Part shown: in pieces, positions 17,471 to 27,126 of the stretch | Layout of the letters: each line of letters begins with the position of its first letter | Position numbering within the stretch: position 1 is the stretch's first letter | DNA from: Aquimarina sp. RZ0 | Lineage (GTDB): Bacteria > Bacteroidota > Bacteroidia > Flavobacteriales > Flavobacteriaceae | NCBI RefSeq assembly: GCF_008370685.1 | Contig: NZ_VTZU01000030.1 | Location: forward strand, 1-64,000 | Length of the DNA: 64,000 nucleotides | Reading direction: 5' to 3' | The notes under the pieces: generated by a model | The model's input: only the letters and a program-made list of their open reading frames with translations | Told to the model about the DNA's origin: nothing | Databases searched by the model: none | Program-made: the position numbers and the translations under genes

Positions 17471-18877
17471 TTAATTACTCAATAACTTGACAGCTCTATC
17501 GATGCCACTATCTTTTTCTTCCATAAAATCTTCATTAGAAAACAATGGAGCTCTATTCTCTTCTGCTGGTCCAACCCCTATCGCTTCATAAACTACTCCT
17601 TGTGCATCACTATACACTTCATTAGACAGGCTTAGCTCTGCTCCATTAGGCAGTATATGCGAAAGAATATCAGAAAATCCACCATTTGTGTTTTCCCCAG
17701 CAATAGTTACGTATGGCGCATCTTTTAAACATAAAGTAAAGATCTCTGCAGCACTAGCGGTAAGAGGACTGGTAAGCAACACAATATCACCTGTGAATTG
17801 AAAATCTCCTTTGGGCTCCACAGATATCGTTGTTAACTCTGTAAACCCGTCTCCTAACCTTGCTTTTTTAGAAAATGCAATGCGTTGCTGATCCATAAAT
17901 CTGGAGGCTATATCTACAGCAACTACATCCAATCCTCCGCCATTAAAACGGATATCTAGTACTAATTTAGAGACTTCGGAATTCTTCAGATCATTCATCA
18001 TTTTGTCGAGTACTGTATTCAATGTTGCTAACTCATCATTAATGCCGGATCCATATCCTGCCATCCCAAAAATATTAACATACCCAATATCATCTGTGAT
18101 CGTACCCCAAGCTATATTTTCACTTTGATCAATCTCAAAATCTCCACCGAGATATTTTATAATCATCTCTATCTTTTGGTCATAGGCTCTGCTATAACTA
18201 TCTCCATCACTAATTACATACTCACCACTAAGGTTTGAATTTAATCGCTCCAGTAAACTCTGTGATTCTGAACCAATACCAATACCATTAGCTTCATCAT
18301 AAATACCTACATGCCCATCTTCAAAAAGGAGAAGCAAATCCTCTATAATATCATAAAAATTCTCTGAGGTTACCTGTTCTCTTAAACTATGATATTGCGC
18401 CCAATCCACATCTCTGAGTTCAAAAAAAGCATAATAATCATTAAAAATATGCCAAAAATGATCAAAATTCACTTTTGGATCTTCTGTCTCAGAAATCTGA
18501 CCCGGTAGACAAAACTCATTTTGATTTGGCAGTCTGGTCAACTTAATATCTGCAATCAATAATTCTGAACTCCCTACTAATTCATCCGGACCAACCAGAT
18601 TGAATTCCACTCCCAAAAAATCTTCTGATGTAAAATCACCTTCTAAAACTGAGCATCCAATGCTATTTATATTATATGCTACATCTTTACCATCAGTAAA
18701 CTCTAATATATATCCTTTATCAGCAACCAACCAAAAACCATTTATAGAGTCTTGAGGAGGAGGAGGAGGACTATCATCATCCGACTGACAAGCTATAAAA
18801 AAAACTAACATTATACATAAAAAATATCTTTTGATAGTACGCATACATTTTATTGTATTATAATTGTGTGAATTCAT
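17471..18877 (-). CDS. S41 family (C-terminal processing) peptidase, lipoprotein, copy 1
   Basis: 468 residues from the ATG at 18877. That start aligns with the neighbouring paralogue and its conserved upstream bases; an in-frame start 23 codons earlier is less likely. Lipoprotein signal ending FFIACQSDDD. After a small N-terminal domain, the S41 core (about 130-460) has KLVLDIRFNGGGLDVVA and the nucleophile region SPLTASAAEIFTLCLKD. Such proteins trim peptides at the outer membrane or surface. Paralogue of the gene 102 bp upstream, so a tandem duplication. No PDZ domain is obvious. Confidence 0.9.
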   Translation of the reverse strand: MNSHNYNTIKCMRTIKRYFLCIMLVFFIACQSDDDSPPPPPQDSINGFWLVADKGYILEFTDGKDVAYNINSIGCSVLEGDFTSEDFLGVEFNLVGPDELVGSSELLIADIKLTRLPNQNEFCLPGQISETEDPKVNFDHFWHIFNDYYAFFELRDVDWAQYHSLREQVTSENFYDIIEDLLLLFEDGHVGIYDEANGIGIGSESQSLLERLNSNLSGEYVISDGDSYSRAYDQKIEMIIKYLGGDFEIDQSENIAWGTITDDIGYVNIFGMAGYGSGINDELATLNTVLDKMMNDLKNSEVSKLVLDIRFNGGGLDVVAVDIASRFMDQQRIAFSKKARLGDGFTELTTISVEPKGDFQFTGDIVLLTSPLTASAAEIFTLCLKDAPYVTIAGENTNGGFSDILSHILPNGAELSLSNEVYSDAQGVVYEAIGVGPAEENRAPLFSNEDFMEEKDSGIDRAVKLLSN

Positions 18878-19047
18878 ATTAGTATTGATTTTAAAGGTTT
18901 TAATACTACTTATATATATGACAAGTGAAAAAATTAAGGGTTGCATTGATCAACTTATTTATAAATAAAACACATATTTAACACATCCTGTTTTAATTAT
19001 CAAATACTTAAGCCCAATATATTTTTAGAATAATCAACGTATGTAGT

Positions 19048-20451
19048 TTAATTGCGTAACAATTCAATTGCTCTTTCTATTCCACTATCTTTTTCTTCAC
19101 TAAAATCTTCGTAGGAAAATACAGGAATTCTATTTTCTTCATTATCAGGTCCTATTCCAATAGCCTCAAAAACTGTTCCTTCTACATCACTATACACTTC
19201 GTTAGACAACACAACTGTTGCTCCATTTGGTAAAGAATGAGTAAGTTCTGTGGAAAAAACACCTTGGGTATTTTCTCCAACGATTGTCACATAAGATAAA
19301 TCCTTAAGGCATAAAACAAATGACTCGGCTGCACTTGCCGTAACAGGGCTCGTTAAAAGAACAATATCATCTGTAAATTGAAAATCTCCTTTTGGACCTA
19401 TTGAAATTGTTTTAGGTGCGGTAAAATTATCTCCTAGCCTATTCTTATAGGAATAAACAGGGAGTTCTCTATTCACAAAACGTGATGCAATATCCATTGA
19501 GATTTTTCCGTGACCACCTCCATTAAAACGAATATCTATAATTAACTTAGAAACTCCCCATTCTTTTACAGTATTCATTACATCATCAAGAGCTTCATTG
19601 AGTGCTGATATTTCATTTTCAAAACTACTACCAAAATCCTCCATATCATTTATTGACACATAGCCTATATCATCTCTCACTAATCCCCAAAACATATTAC
19701 CCCCATCGTTTTGAAACAGTTCTCCTACAATGTACTTTTCTACTATTATATTATTTTTTATTTCTAAAGTTTCCCAATAATCGTCTATATCTTTGATAAT
19801 TAAATCTCCTTGAAGATTCGTGTTTAATCGTTCGATTAAACTTGGAAATCCAGATTCGATTTCTATATTATTATCTTCATCATTTAAACTTACATGTCCA
19901 TCTTTTAACTTAAGAACCAGCTCTTCAATGACATCATAAAAATTATCTTCTGTAACCTGATCCCCTAAATTTTTAAAATCTCCCCAATTCACATTTCTTT
20001 TTTCAAAAAACGCATAATAATCATTAAATATATTCCAGAAATAGTCATAGTTTATCTTTGGATCTTTTGTGTTTGCTATTTGGTCGGGTAAACAATGATC
20101 GTGTTGATTTGGTAATCTCACAAAATTAATTTCTACTTCAAAAAGATCCGAAGTCCCCAGAAGCTCATTTGCACTCACTTCTTCTAACCTTAACCCTGCT
20201 AGTTCTTCTGGTTTAAAATCATCATTGAGAATTGTACACCCGGCAGCGGATATATTGTACAATACATTTTTATCATCGCTAAGCTCGATAATATACCCTT
20301 TATCTTCAGCAAACCAAAAACCATGTATAGCTTGTTCTATTGGAGATTGATCATCATCTGATTGGCAGCTTATCAGAAAAACCGATATTATGAATAAAAA
20401 ATATCTTTTAGTAAACATAGATCTTATCGTATTATAATTATATCTATTCAT
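19048..20451 (-). CDS. S41 family (C-terminal processing) peptidase, lipoprotein, copy 2
   Basis: 467 residues. Lipoprotein signal ending FLISCQSDDD. It is collinear with copy 1: NYDYFWNIFNDYYAFFEKRN, DGHVSLNDEDN, KLIIDIRFNGGGHG, SPVTASAAESFVLCLKD, and the same C-terminal EEKDSGIERAIELLRN. The upstream 15 bases are also shared with copy 1, which fixes the start choice of both. Tandem lipoprotein proteases with divergent middles suggest different substrates. Confidence 0.9.
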   Translation of the reverse strand: MNRYNYNTIRSMFTKRYFLFIISVFLISCQSDDDQSPIEQAIHGFWFAEDKGYIIELSDDKNVLYNISAAGCTILNDDFKPEELAGLRLEEVSANELLGTSDLFEVEINFVRLPNQHDHCLPDQIANTKDPKINYDYFWNIFNDYYAFFEKRNVNWGDFKNLGDQVTEDNFYDVIEELVLKLKDGHVSLNDEDNNIEIESGFPSLIERLNTNLQGDLIIKDIDDYWETLEIKNNIIVEKYIVGELFQNDGGNMFWGLVRDDIGYVSINDMEDFGSSFENEISALNEALDDVMNTVKEWGVSKLIIDIRFNGGGHGKISMDIASRFVNRELPVYSYKNRLGDNFTAPKTISIGPKGDFQFTDDIVLLTSPVTASAAESFVLCLKDLSYVTIVGENTQGVFSTELTHSLPNGATVVLSNEVYSDVEGTVFEAIGIGPDNEENRIPVFSYEDFSEEKDSGIERAIELLRN

Positions 20452-20619
20452 AGTAGTATTGATTTTAAGGATTATTTTTATCAGTTTTGATTAGCAAAAA
20501 AATCAGTTTCAAAATGACTTTTCAGAAAAAGTAACAGGATTAACTAGCCATGAAACACCTTTTAACGCTTGTCAAAACTAAACAGGACAAAAGAAACTAA
20601 TGTCCCATATTATTAAGAT

Positions 20620-21789
20620 TTAAAAATTTGGAACCTTTTTGTGATTTGATTTGAACTGACTTGGAGTAAGCCCTGTTTCTTTTTTAAATGAAGTATAGAA
20701 TGTTGTTTTAGACTTAAAACCTGCTTCTAATCCTATTGCCAATACACTATATTTATCAAATTCTGTATTAAGAATCATGTCTTTAACTTCCTGTACCCGA
20801 TATGAATTAATGTATACGGCAAAATTTTTTTTCGTAATGTCATTTACGATCTGCGATAGATAACCTGTACTAATATTTAATCGTTTTGCTATCGCCTCCT
20901 GACTCAAATTAGGATCACGATAGATATAGTCTTTTTTGAGTAAGTTTTCTAGTTTTTGAAAATATCTATTATCTTCTGAAAACGAATTACTCAAAACCAT
21001 TTGATTTTTACTTTTTACCTCATCAAGAGTTTCTAGCATACTTATACCTGAAATATCACTTTTAATACCGCTAACAAGACCTCTATAAGCACCTGTAAGT
21101 TTTAATCTATAAACCCCATTATATACTAACCAAAATATAAATACAGAAGTACTGGTACATATAATAGAAATCCCTATTTCATAACTTATCCCAAAAATCA
21201 TATCGATGATATCTATTATAATCCATAATGTTACCAGAAAAAATGTCCAAATACATGATGCTTTCAACCATTTATTATTAGGGTAGTTCGTATATTTTTC
21301 TTCACTAATCACCTTATATGACCACATAATCAGAATAAAATTGAATGAATAGTATCCAAATTCCTGAAAACCAAAAACCCAATCATACACTAATTCTGTG
21401 TAATCATAAGAATCAGCAAACCATTGATAAGCCACTTCCAGATTAAAAAACGCATTAATGACAACAGAAAAGAAAAAAGGAACATACAACCAATACATTT
21501 TCCTGTTTTTTTCTAAATCATGATTGATTGATTTTAAAATATAAAGAAAGAAAAAAACCGGAAACAGGAATATCCATTCGATATCATACAATATCATAAA
21601 ATCTGGATACATTTCAAATACACCCTCAAAATCAAGATAAACATTGAGCATTAATGAAGTTAACACCAGAATCGAATATCCCAAATACTTATTGATATGA
21701 CTTCTAAAAAAAGGAGAGAAAAGTATCGAAAGTCCAAACACAAATCCCTGGGAAAAACTAACAAGCAATAATAGATTCATAAATTTCAT
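20620..21789 (-). CDS. membrane-anchored AraC-family transcriptional regulator
   Basis: 389 residues. Seven predicted membrane helices (about 5-25, 37-57, 68-88, 101-121, 143-163, 178-200, 207-230) are followed by a linker and an AraC DNA-binding domain (290-385) with IAKRLNISTGYLSQIVND and AIGLEAGFKSKTTFYTSFKKETGLTPSQFK. This 7TM-HTH form is common in Flavobacteriia. It may sense a signal at the inner membrane. It lies upstream of the S41 pair on the same strand, separated by 168 bp. Confidence 0.92.
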   Translation of the reverse strand: MKFMNLLLLVSFSQGFVFGLSILFSPFFRSHINKYLGYSILVLTSLMLNVYLDFEGVFEMYPDFMILYDIEWIFLFPVFFFLYILKSINHDLEKNRKMYWLYVPFFFSVVINAFFNLEVAYQWFADSYDYTELVYDWVFGFQEFGYYSFNFILIMWSYKVISEEKYTNYPNNKWLKASCIWTFFLVTLWIIIDIIDMIFGISYEIGISIICTSTSVFIFWLVYNGVYRLKLTGAYRGLVSGIKSDISGISMLETLDEVKSKNQMVLSNSFSEDNRYFQKLENLLKKDYIYRDPNLSQEAIAKRLNISTGYLSQIVNDITKKNFAVYINSYRVQEVKDMILNTEFDKYSVLAIGLEAGFKSKTTFYTSFKKETGLTPSQFKSNHKKVPNF

Positions 21790-21883
21790 GGATCATTTTG
21801 TATGGTTTGTACTTCAAAAGACAAAAACGAACAACAAGGGTTGCAATACAAAACTTAAATGAGAGGTAAGATGCTATGCAAAA

Positions 21884-22780
21884 CTACGAATCCTTTGCTC
21901 TATTTGTTCTTTTAATTGCTAGCTCGTTTTTATATTGAATCCATTTTGACCCACGAATCCGACGCATAAAATTATCAAAATATCGCATAAAGAAGATATT
22001 ATATGCAGCTTTATTCATATTCCCTAATTTTGTAGCCATTGCTCGTATACTCATAGAAAAACCAGGTGTGGTATAGGTCATCTGATGCCAATATCCTTCT
22101 GGCATATACAAAGTTTCTCCGTGTGTAAGATGTGTAACATATCCTTTGGCTTTCTTAAGTGCCGGCCACTTTTTTAAATCAGGGTTGGTAAAATCAATAT
22201 CCTGATGTGCGATTAACGCATGAGGTACTTTATATAGGTATTTGGTTTCTGAAGGTGGAAATAATATGCATTGTTTCTCGCCGTGAAAATGAAAATGCAA
22301 TATATTTCCATAATCAATATCATAATGCATAAACACTTTGGATCCCTTACCTCCAAAAAAAAGATATGGCATTTTTTTAAGCAACCTCAGACCTATATCG
22401 GGATATCTATAATCACTCCTGAGTTTTGGCACTTCTTTTAATAGGTTATACAGAAAAATTCGATAGCCGGTAGGTTTGGTTTTTAACAACTGTACATATT
22501 CGCTCATTTTCATGCTCATATGTGGTTCGTTAAACTTAAATTCAGCATTTATAGGTCTATTATCAAAAAGAGGTACTTCTTTATGACCTGCAACTTCATT
22601 AATGTAATCTAAGCTCCATTTTTCATACGCTGGCCAATCTTCAATCAATTGCTCGATTACCACTGGCTTTTGTGGTATGAAATAATTTTCAAGAAACTCC
22701 TTCTTCGTTACTGTCTTTACTCTTGTTATTTGTTCTAAATTTAATTTCACAGATAATTGCTTAAGATCAGCATCTATCAA
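21884..22780 (-). CDS. cupin-like (JmjC/Cupin_8) domain protein
   Basis: 298 residues. The JmjC-type double-stranded beta helix (about 120-275) shows the iron site HYD in VFMHYDIDYGNILHFHFHGEK and the distal His in PEGYWHQMTY, the HxD...H triad of 2-oxoglutarate/Fe(II) oxygenases. QCILFPPSETKYLY is the usual strand after the first ligands. The N-terminal VTKKEFLENYFIPQKPVVI is also typical of the family. Likely a hydroxylase; the substrate is unknown. It follows bioB by 97 bp. Confidence 0.85.
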   Translation of the reverse strand: MIDADLKQLSVKLNLEQITRVKTVTKKEFLENYFIPQKPVVIEQLIEDWPAYEKWSLDYINEVAGHKEVPLFDNRPINAEFKFNEPHMSMKMSEYVQLLKTKPTGYRIFLYNLLKEVPKLRSDYRYPDIGLRLLKKMPYLFFGGKGSKVFMHYDIDYGNILHFHFHGEKQCILFPPSETKYLYKVPHALIAHQDIDFTNPDLKKWPALKKAKGYVTHLTHGETLYMPEGYWHQMTYTTPGFSMSIRAMATKLGNMNKAAYNIFFMRYFDNFMRRIRGSKWIQYKNELAIKRTNRAKDS

Positions 22781-22877
22781 AATTTAATAATGCCTATCGT
22801 ATCAAAGTTAATCAATATCAAGTTTGTTAAACTTAAAATATAATGAAAGCCTTACTCATATATTTCTAATACAGCTA

Positions 22878-23981
22878 TCAATTTTTATCAACTACTATTT
22901 TTGATTTCTGTTTAGCTACCTCATTTTTGTCAATAGTATGACCGGGTCTGGTCCATTTTGGTTTTTCTCCTTTTGCTTCATACTTAGAATCTTTAGCTTC
23001 TATGGTATCTGGTTGAGATTTCTTTACAAAAGGTTTTTGAGGGTTTAACCCTAACTTTTTAAACATCTCCATATCCTCATTAACATCTGGATTTGGGGTT
23101 GTCAATAATTTATCTCCTGCAAAAATAGAATTTGCTCCTGCAAAAAAGCACATTGCCTGTCCTTCTCTGCTCATCTCTGTTCTCCCTGCGGATAATCTTA
23201 CCTGCGTTTGTGGCATTACGATCCTGGTCGTTGCAACCATTCTGATCATATCCCAGATCTCTACCGGTTTTTGATCTTCCATAGGTGTTCCATCTACAGC
23301 AACAAGTGCATTGATAGGCACAGACTCTGGCTGAGGGTTTAATCTTGCCAAAGCTACCAGCATTCCAGCTCGATCTTCTATCTTTTCACCCATTCCGATA
23401 ATCCCACCACTACACACGGTAACATTCGTTTTACGAACATTATCAATAGTTTCTAACCGATCCTCATATCCTCTGGTAGAAATAACTTCTTTATAATACT
23501 CTTCTGATGTATCAAGATTATGATTATATGCATATAGACCGGCTTCTGCCAACCGTTGCGCCTGATTTTCTGTAATCATACCTAAGGTACAACACACCTC
23601 CATATCCAGTTTATTAATAGTTCGCACCATTTCCAGCACATTATCAAACTCTGGTCCATCTTTTACATTTCTCCAGGCGGCTCCCATACATACTCTGGAA
23701 CTCCCCGAAGCTTTAGCTCTCAATGCCTGTGCTTTTACCTGCTGTACACTCATCAGATCATTCCCTTCTATATCAGTATGATATCTGGCAGCCTGCGGAC
23801 AATAGCCACAATCTTCAGGACACCCTCCTGTTTTTATGGATAACAAAGTAGAAACCTGCACCGTATTCGGGTCGTGGTACTCTCTATGTACTGTAGCTGC
23901 TTCATATAGCAGTTCCATCATGGGTTTATTATAAATATCCAGAATCTCTTGTGATGTCCAATCGTGTCTTACAACGCTCAT
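22878..23981 (-). CDS. bioB: biotin synthase
   Basis: 367 residues. The radical-SAM cluster is GGCPEDCGYCPQAARY with Cys54, Cys58 and Cys61. SGSSRVCMGAAWRNVKDG, the GGIIGMGE loop and SAGRTEMSREGQAMCFFAGANSIF are diagnostic of BioB. It inserts sulfur into dethiobiotin, the last step of biotin synthesis. It lies downstream of a KAS gene and has its own promoter. The remaining biotin genes are about 8-14 kb away on the same strand. Confidence 0.98.
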   Translation of the reverse strand: MSVVRHDWTSQEILDIYNKPMMELLYEAATVHREYHDPNTVQVSTLLSIKTGGCPEDCGYCPQAARYHTDIEGNDLMSVQQVKAQALRAKASGSSRVCMGAAWRNVKDGPEFDNVLEMVRTINKLDMEVCCTLGMITENQAQRLAEAGLYAYNHNLDTSEEYYKEVISTRGYEDRLETIDNVRKTNVTVCSGGIIGMGEKIEDRAGMLVALARLNPQPESVPINALVAVDGTPMEDQKPVEIWDMIRMVATTRIVMPQTQVRLSAGRTEMSREGQAMCFFAGANSIFAGDKLLTTPNPDVNEDMEMFKKLGLNPQKPFVKKSQPDTIEAKDSKYEAKGEKPKWTRPGHTIDKNEVAKQKSKIVVDKN

Positions 23982-24004
23982 AAATTAACAGTATGTGAAT
24001 TTTT

Positions 24005-24036
24005 CAAAAGTAATTGTTTAAAATCAAAAAACACAA
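24005..24036 (-). promoter_or_regulatory. bioB promoter (TTG, 21 nt, TACTTTTG)
   Basis: On the minus strand TTG (24036-24034) and TACTTTTG (24012-24005) match the Bacteroidetes consensus. They lie 24 bp before the bioB start, inside the KAS-bioB gap. Confidence 0.65.
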
Positions 24037-24093
24037 ATTAGATTTATCAAATTCAATGATTTTAATAACAATAAATTGTTGAAATCATTATTC

Positions 24094-25257
24094 TCATACC
24101 GGTAGTTCCAGTAAGATACTAACAGCATTCCCCCCAAATCCCACTGCATTTACCATAATCTTGCTTAATGAATCAGGCGATACACCCTCTATATAAGGGA
24201 CTGGAATAAACTCTTGATGTTTCATCATCAAAATTGCTAATTCTATACTCAAAATTCCACTCGCTCCGAAGGTGTGCCCAATTTTCCATTTATTGGTCGT
24301 TAAAGCAGGGATATGTTCTTTAAAAACGGATTTAATTGCATTATATTCTGCCATATCTCCTTTTACAGTTCCCGGTGCGTGTAATACAATTGCATCTATT
24401 TCCTGAGGAGTTGTGCCGGATAATGCCATTTTCATAGAATCCTGAAAACAATCTGCATGAGTAGATATCGATATATTATGTTTTAAAGGCTCTGTTGCGT
24501 ACCCTATCCCCGTTACTAATGCTACTGCGTTCTCTTTAACTCCATTCTCTAAACAAGCAACAGCAGCTCCTTCTCCCAAAAACATAGAGTTTCTGGTTTT
24601 ACCCCAATTCATTGCCTGACATGGATATACGTCTTCTTGACCGGAAGCATATATTTTTAAAGCTTTCATCTGGGCGATGGTAAATGGAGTTAGTGGAGCT
24701 TCACTCCCTCCTACCAAAAACTTATCGCTCAACCCTGATTGAAGCCATGCAATACCATTTAGCACAGCGTGCAAAGCGGTGGAACATGTAATAGAATGAC
24801 TAATCTCCGGACCTTTTGACCTGAGATCTTGCGCTATCCAGGAAGAAATATTACCTAGGGTTGTGGTAGGCGAACTTAATGTAGCTGATTGATGCGTCTT
24901 TAGAAATTCTTTATGATATTTTTCAAATAGATGAGTAGCCCCTCTGGAAGACCCCATATTAATCCCGAAATTAAATTCCTGCTCCCAATTTGCCTCTCTG
25001 ATAGCAGCTCTTGCCGCAAAAATCCCAAATAACACCGAATCATCCAGAGATGCGTACTGTGAATTCTCTATCTTTAGTTTTTCAATTTCTTTTTTGCATT
25101 CTTCAGGTAATTGAGCAATGGGTGTTTTTTGATCTCCAAAAGCTTCAAAAGTAATATTGTGAGTATGATTTTTATATTCGCTCCAAATCTTCTCAGGGAT
25201 AAATCCCAATGGGGATATCGATGAAATTCCGGTTATAGACACAGGGTTTTGCAACAC
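24094..25257 (-). CDS. beta-ketoacyl-ACP synthase (KAS II-like), biotin-locus associated
   Basis: 387 residues with a GTG start. It is a thiolase fold with the full Cys-His-His triad: Cys158 in SITCSTALHAV, His in VLHAPGTVKGD and His in KWKIGHTFGASG. The sequence is diverged from the primary FabF. It is immediately upstream of bioB. In Flavobacteriia KAS genes are found with biotin genes. A role in building the pimeloyl chain is plausible, but general lipid or polyketide synthesis is possible. Confidence 0.88.
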   Translation of the reverse strand: MLQNPVSITGISSISPLGFIPEKIWSEYKNHTHNITFEAFGDQKTPIAQLPEECKKEIEKLKIENSQYASLDDSVLFGIFAARAAIREANWEQEFNFGINMGSSRGATHLFEKYHKEFLKTHQSATLSSPTTTLGNISSWIAQDLRSKGPEISHSITCSTALHAVLNGIAWLQSGLSDKFLVGGSEAPLTPFTIAQMKALKIYASGQEDVYPCQAMNWGKTRNSMFLGEGAAVACLENGVKENAVALVTGIGYATEPLKHNISISTHADCFQDSMKMALSGTTPQEIDAIVLHAPGTVKGDMAEYNAIKSVFKEHIPALTTNKWKIGHTFGASGILSIELAILMMKHQEFIPVPYIEGVSPDSLSKIMVNAVGFGGNAVSILLELPV

Positions 25258-25269
25258 TTAATTTTTCAG

Positions 25270-25300
25270 CAAATGTAGGGGTTTGTTCCATTCTGTTCAA
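25270..25300 (-). promoter_or_regulatory. promoter of the KAS gene (TTG, 20 nt, TACATTTG)
   Basis: On the minus strand TTG (25300-25298), a 20-nt spacer and TACATTTG (25277-25270). The start codon is 12 bp downstream of the -7 box, so the transcript would have almost no leader. Confidence 0.65.
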
Positions 25301-25397
25301 CTGTCTACTGTATTTTTCTTTTTAATTCCCAAACTTTAATTGTAACAAAAACCAAAGTCTTATGACTTATATAATAACCAAATAAGAATGAATTGAT

Positions 25398-25838
25398 ATG
25401 GAGCATCAAACGCAACGAAAAAGTTGGTTTAGTAGAAACTGGCCATGGGTAGTACCTGTAGGGGGTTGTCTCACATTAACTATCATTTTTATTATCTTTA
25501 TGGGATCTGTCATTTTTGGGGTCTCTAAAGCTTTTACAGCTGCTACTCCTTATCAGGAAGGACTTGCAAAAGCTCAGGAAGATGAATATATTATCCGGGT
25601 ACTTGGAGAGCCTATAGAAACCAATGGCATTATGAGTGGTAGCCTAAAATTTGAAAACAGTACAGGATATGCTGATATTTCTATTCCTATAAAAGGCCCT
25701 GAAGGAGAAGCTCAGATTTATGTGGTAGGTACCAAAGAAAATGATATCTGGGCCTATTCCAAAATGTATGTGATCATTGCCGAAACAAATGAACAAGTAG
25801 ATCTCCTCTGGAATGAGAAAAAAGAGACTATATTTTAA
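25398..25838 (+). CDS. Coa1/Tim21-like membrane protein
   Basis: 146 residues. Aromatic N-terminus, one long membrane helix (about 18-45), then a small soluble domain in which DEYIIRVLGEPIETNGIMSG and SLKFENSTGYADISIPIKGPEGEA match the cytochrome-oxidase assembly factor Coa1 family (PF08695). The function in bacteria is not established. The gene 25 bp downstream is probably co-transcribed. Confidence 0.75.
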   Translation: MEHQTQRKSWFSRNWPWVVPVGGCLTLTIIFIIFMGSVIFGVSKAFTAATPYQEGLAKAQEDEYIIRVLGEPIETNGIMSGSLKFENSTGYADISIPIKGPEGEAQIYVVGTKENDIWAYSKMYVIIAETNEQVDLLWNEKKETIF

Positions 25839-25863
25839 TATTCATTATAAAAAACCAGTAGCC

Positions 25864-26886
25864 ATGACTAAACAACTAGATATAAAAAGTCTGTTCATTA
25901 TTTTTGGTATTCCATTATCCAGCATCCTCTTATTAATCTTATTGACTACTTCGAGATTATTTGAGGCGAACCAGCAACTATTGTCTACTGCCATCACAGC
26001 AGATCTTATTTTTACGATTCCTTTTGTTTATTTCTTGCTGATTAGAAAAAAGAAAATCCCGAAACTTACCATTATTTCATTTGGCATATTAGGAATGATG
26101 ATCTCTTATATGATTATTCCAAAAGAAAATCAACTCCTACTTTCTATTATAAAAACCTGGGTATTTCCTTTTGTAGAGTTAGGGATTGCTTTTTTTGTTA
26201 TTAGCAAAGTACGATCCACCTTAAAAAAATTTAAAAAAAATCAACATATATCTCCTGACTTCTTTACAGTATTACAACAAACATGTAGAGAAATTTTACC
26301 TAAAAAAATTGCAACTCTTTTGGCAATGGAAATCGCAGTTTTCTATTTTGGTTTTATGTTCTGGAAAAAACAAGTCCTGCATAGTACTGAATTTACATAT
26401 CATAAAAATAGTGGCACTATTGGTCTGCTCGCCGGATTAATACTCATTATCACAATCGAAACATATGTGTTGCATATATTACTTATCAGATGGAGTACCG
26501 TAGCTGCCTGGATCATCACAGGTTTGAGTATTTATTCTGGAATTCAAATTTTTGGTTTTTTAAAATCCATCTATAATAGACCCATTTTAATCCAAGATGG
26601 AAAACTCTACCTGCGATATGGTATTATGAGTGAAACTAGCATAGATATTAACAATATTGTCTCAGTAACAATATCTTCTGCTTCAATTGAATTTAACGAC
26701 AAGATTAGGAAATTATCTCCATTTGGCGAACTAGAAAGTCATAATGTACTTATTACTGTACATAAAGAAAATGCCCTCTTTGGTTTGTACGGAATGAAGA
26801 AAAGTTTTAAAACTCTGGCTTTATATATTGATGATAAAGAAAGATTTAAAACCGAAATAGAAGGTCAATTACCTCAGAAACAATAG
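25864..26886 (+). CDS. multi-pass membrane protein of unknown function
   Basis: 340 residues from the ATG at 25864 (the frame is open from 25813 but would overlap the previous gene). Seven or eight predicted helices cover residues 1-235. The last 100 residues form a soluble, PH-like region with ILIQDGKLYLRYGIMSETS and IDINNIVSVTIS, a pattern seen in membrane-anchored bPH domains. No enzyme motif was found. It follows the Coa1-like gene by 25 bp. Confidence 0.75.
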   Translation: MTKQLDIKSLFIIFGIPLSSILLLILLTTSRLFEANQQLLSTAITADLIFTIPFVYFLLIRKKKIPKLTIISFGILGMMISYMIIPKENQLLLSIIKTWVFPFVELGIAFFVISKVRSTLKKFKKNQHISPDFFTVLQQTCREILPKKIATLLAMEIAVFYFGFMFWKKQVLHSTEFTYHKNSGTIGLLAGLILIITIETYVLHILLIRWSTVAAWIITGLSIYSGIQIFGFLKSIYNRPILIQDGKLYLRYGIMSETSIDINNIVSVTISSASIEFNDKIRKLSPFGELESHNVLITVHKENALFGLYGMKKSFKTLALYIDDKERFKTEIEGQLPQKQ

Positions 26887-26887
26887 T

Positions 26888-26934
26888 GTAATCAGAATCG
26901 TATTTATTAATAAAAAAACTACAATTCTGATTAC
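26888..26934 (+). terminator. hairpin between convergent genes
   Basis: gtaatcagaat (26888-26898) pairs perfectly with attctgattac (26924-26934), just after the stop of the membrane protein gene. Confidence 0.65.
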
Positions 26935-27126
26935 TATATAATGTCTGGTCGGAAATACAGCAAAATCAAATATGTATCTTTTTACGAAATTTTGATTTAT
27001 TTTTAATTTACTGTAATTAAGGTAGTTACTTCAAAAAAATCTAAATTTTATCAAAAATCTTTCAAATTATGAAAATCGTCTATTTCAGACCGCACACTTC
27101 TATCTTAAAAAAATTGTTTAAAAAAC

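Noticed and set aside
18878..18946. Longer N-terminus of S41 copy 1
   Set aside because: The paralogue at 19048-20451 starts at the position corresponding to 18877 and shares the upstream bases, so the extra 23 codons are probably untranslated.
25813..25863. Upstream start of the membrane protein following the Coa1-like gene
   Set aside because: It would overlap the previous gene by 26 bp and add residues with no membrane or signal character. The ATG at 25864 fits better.
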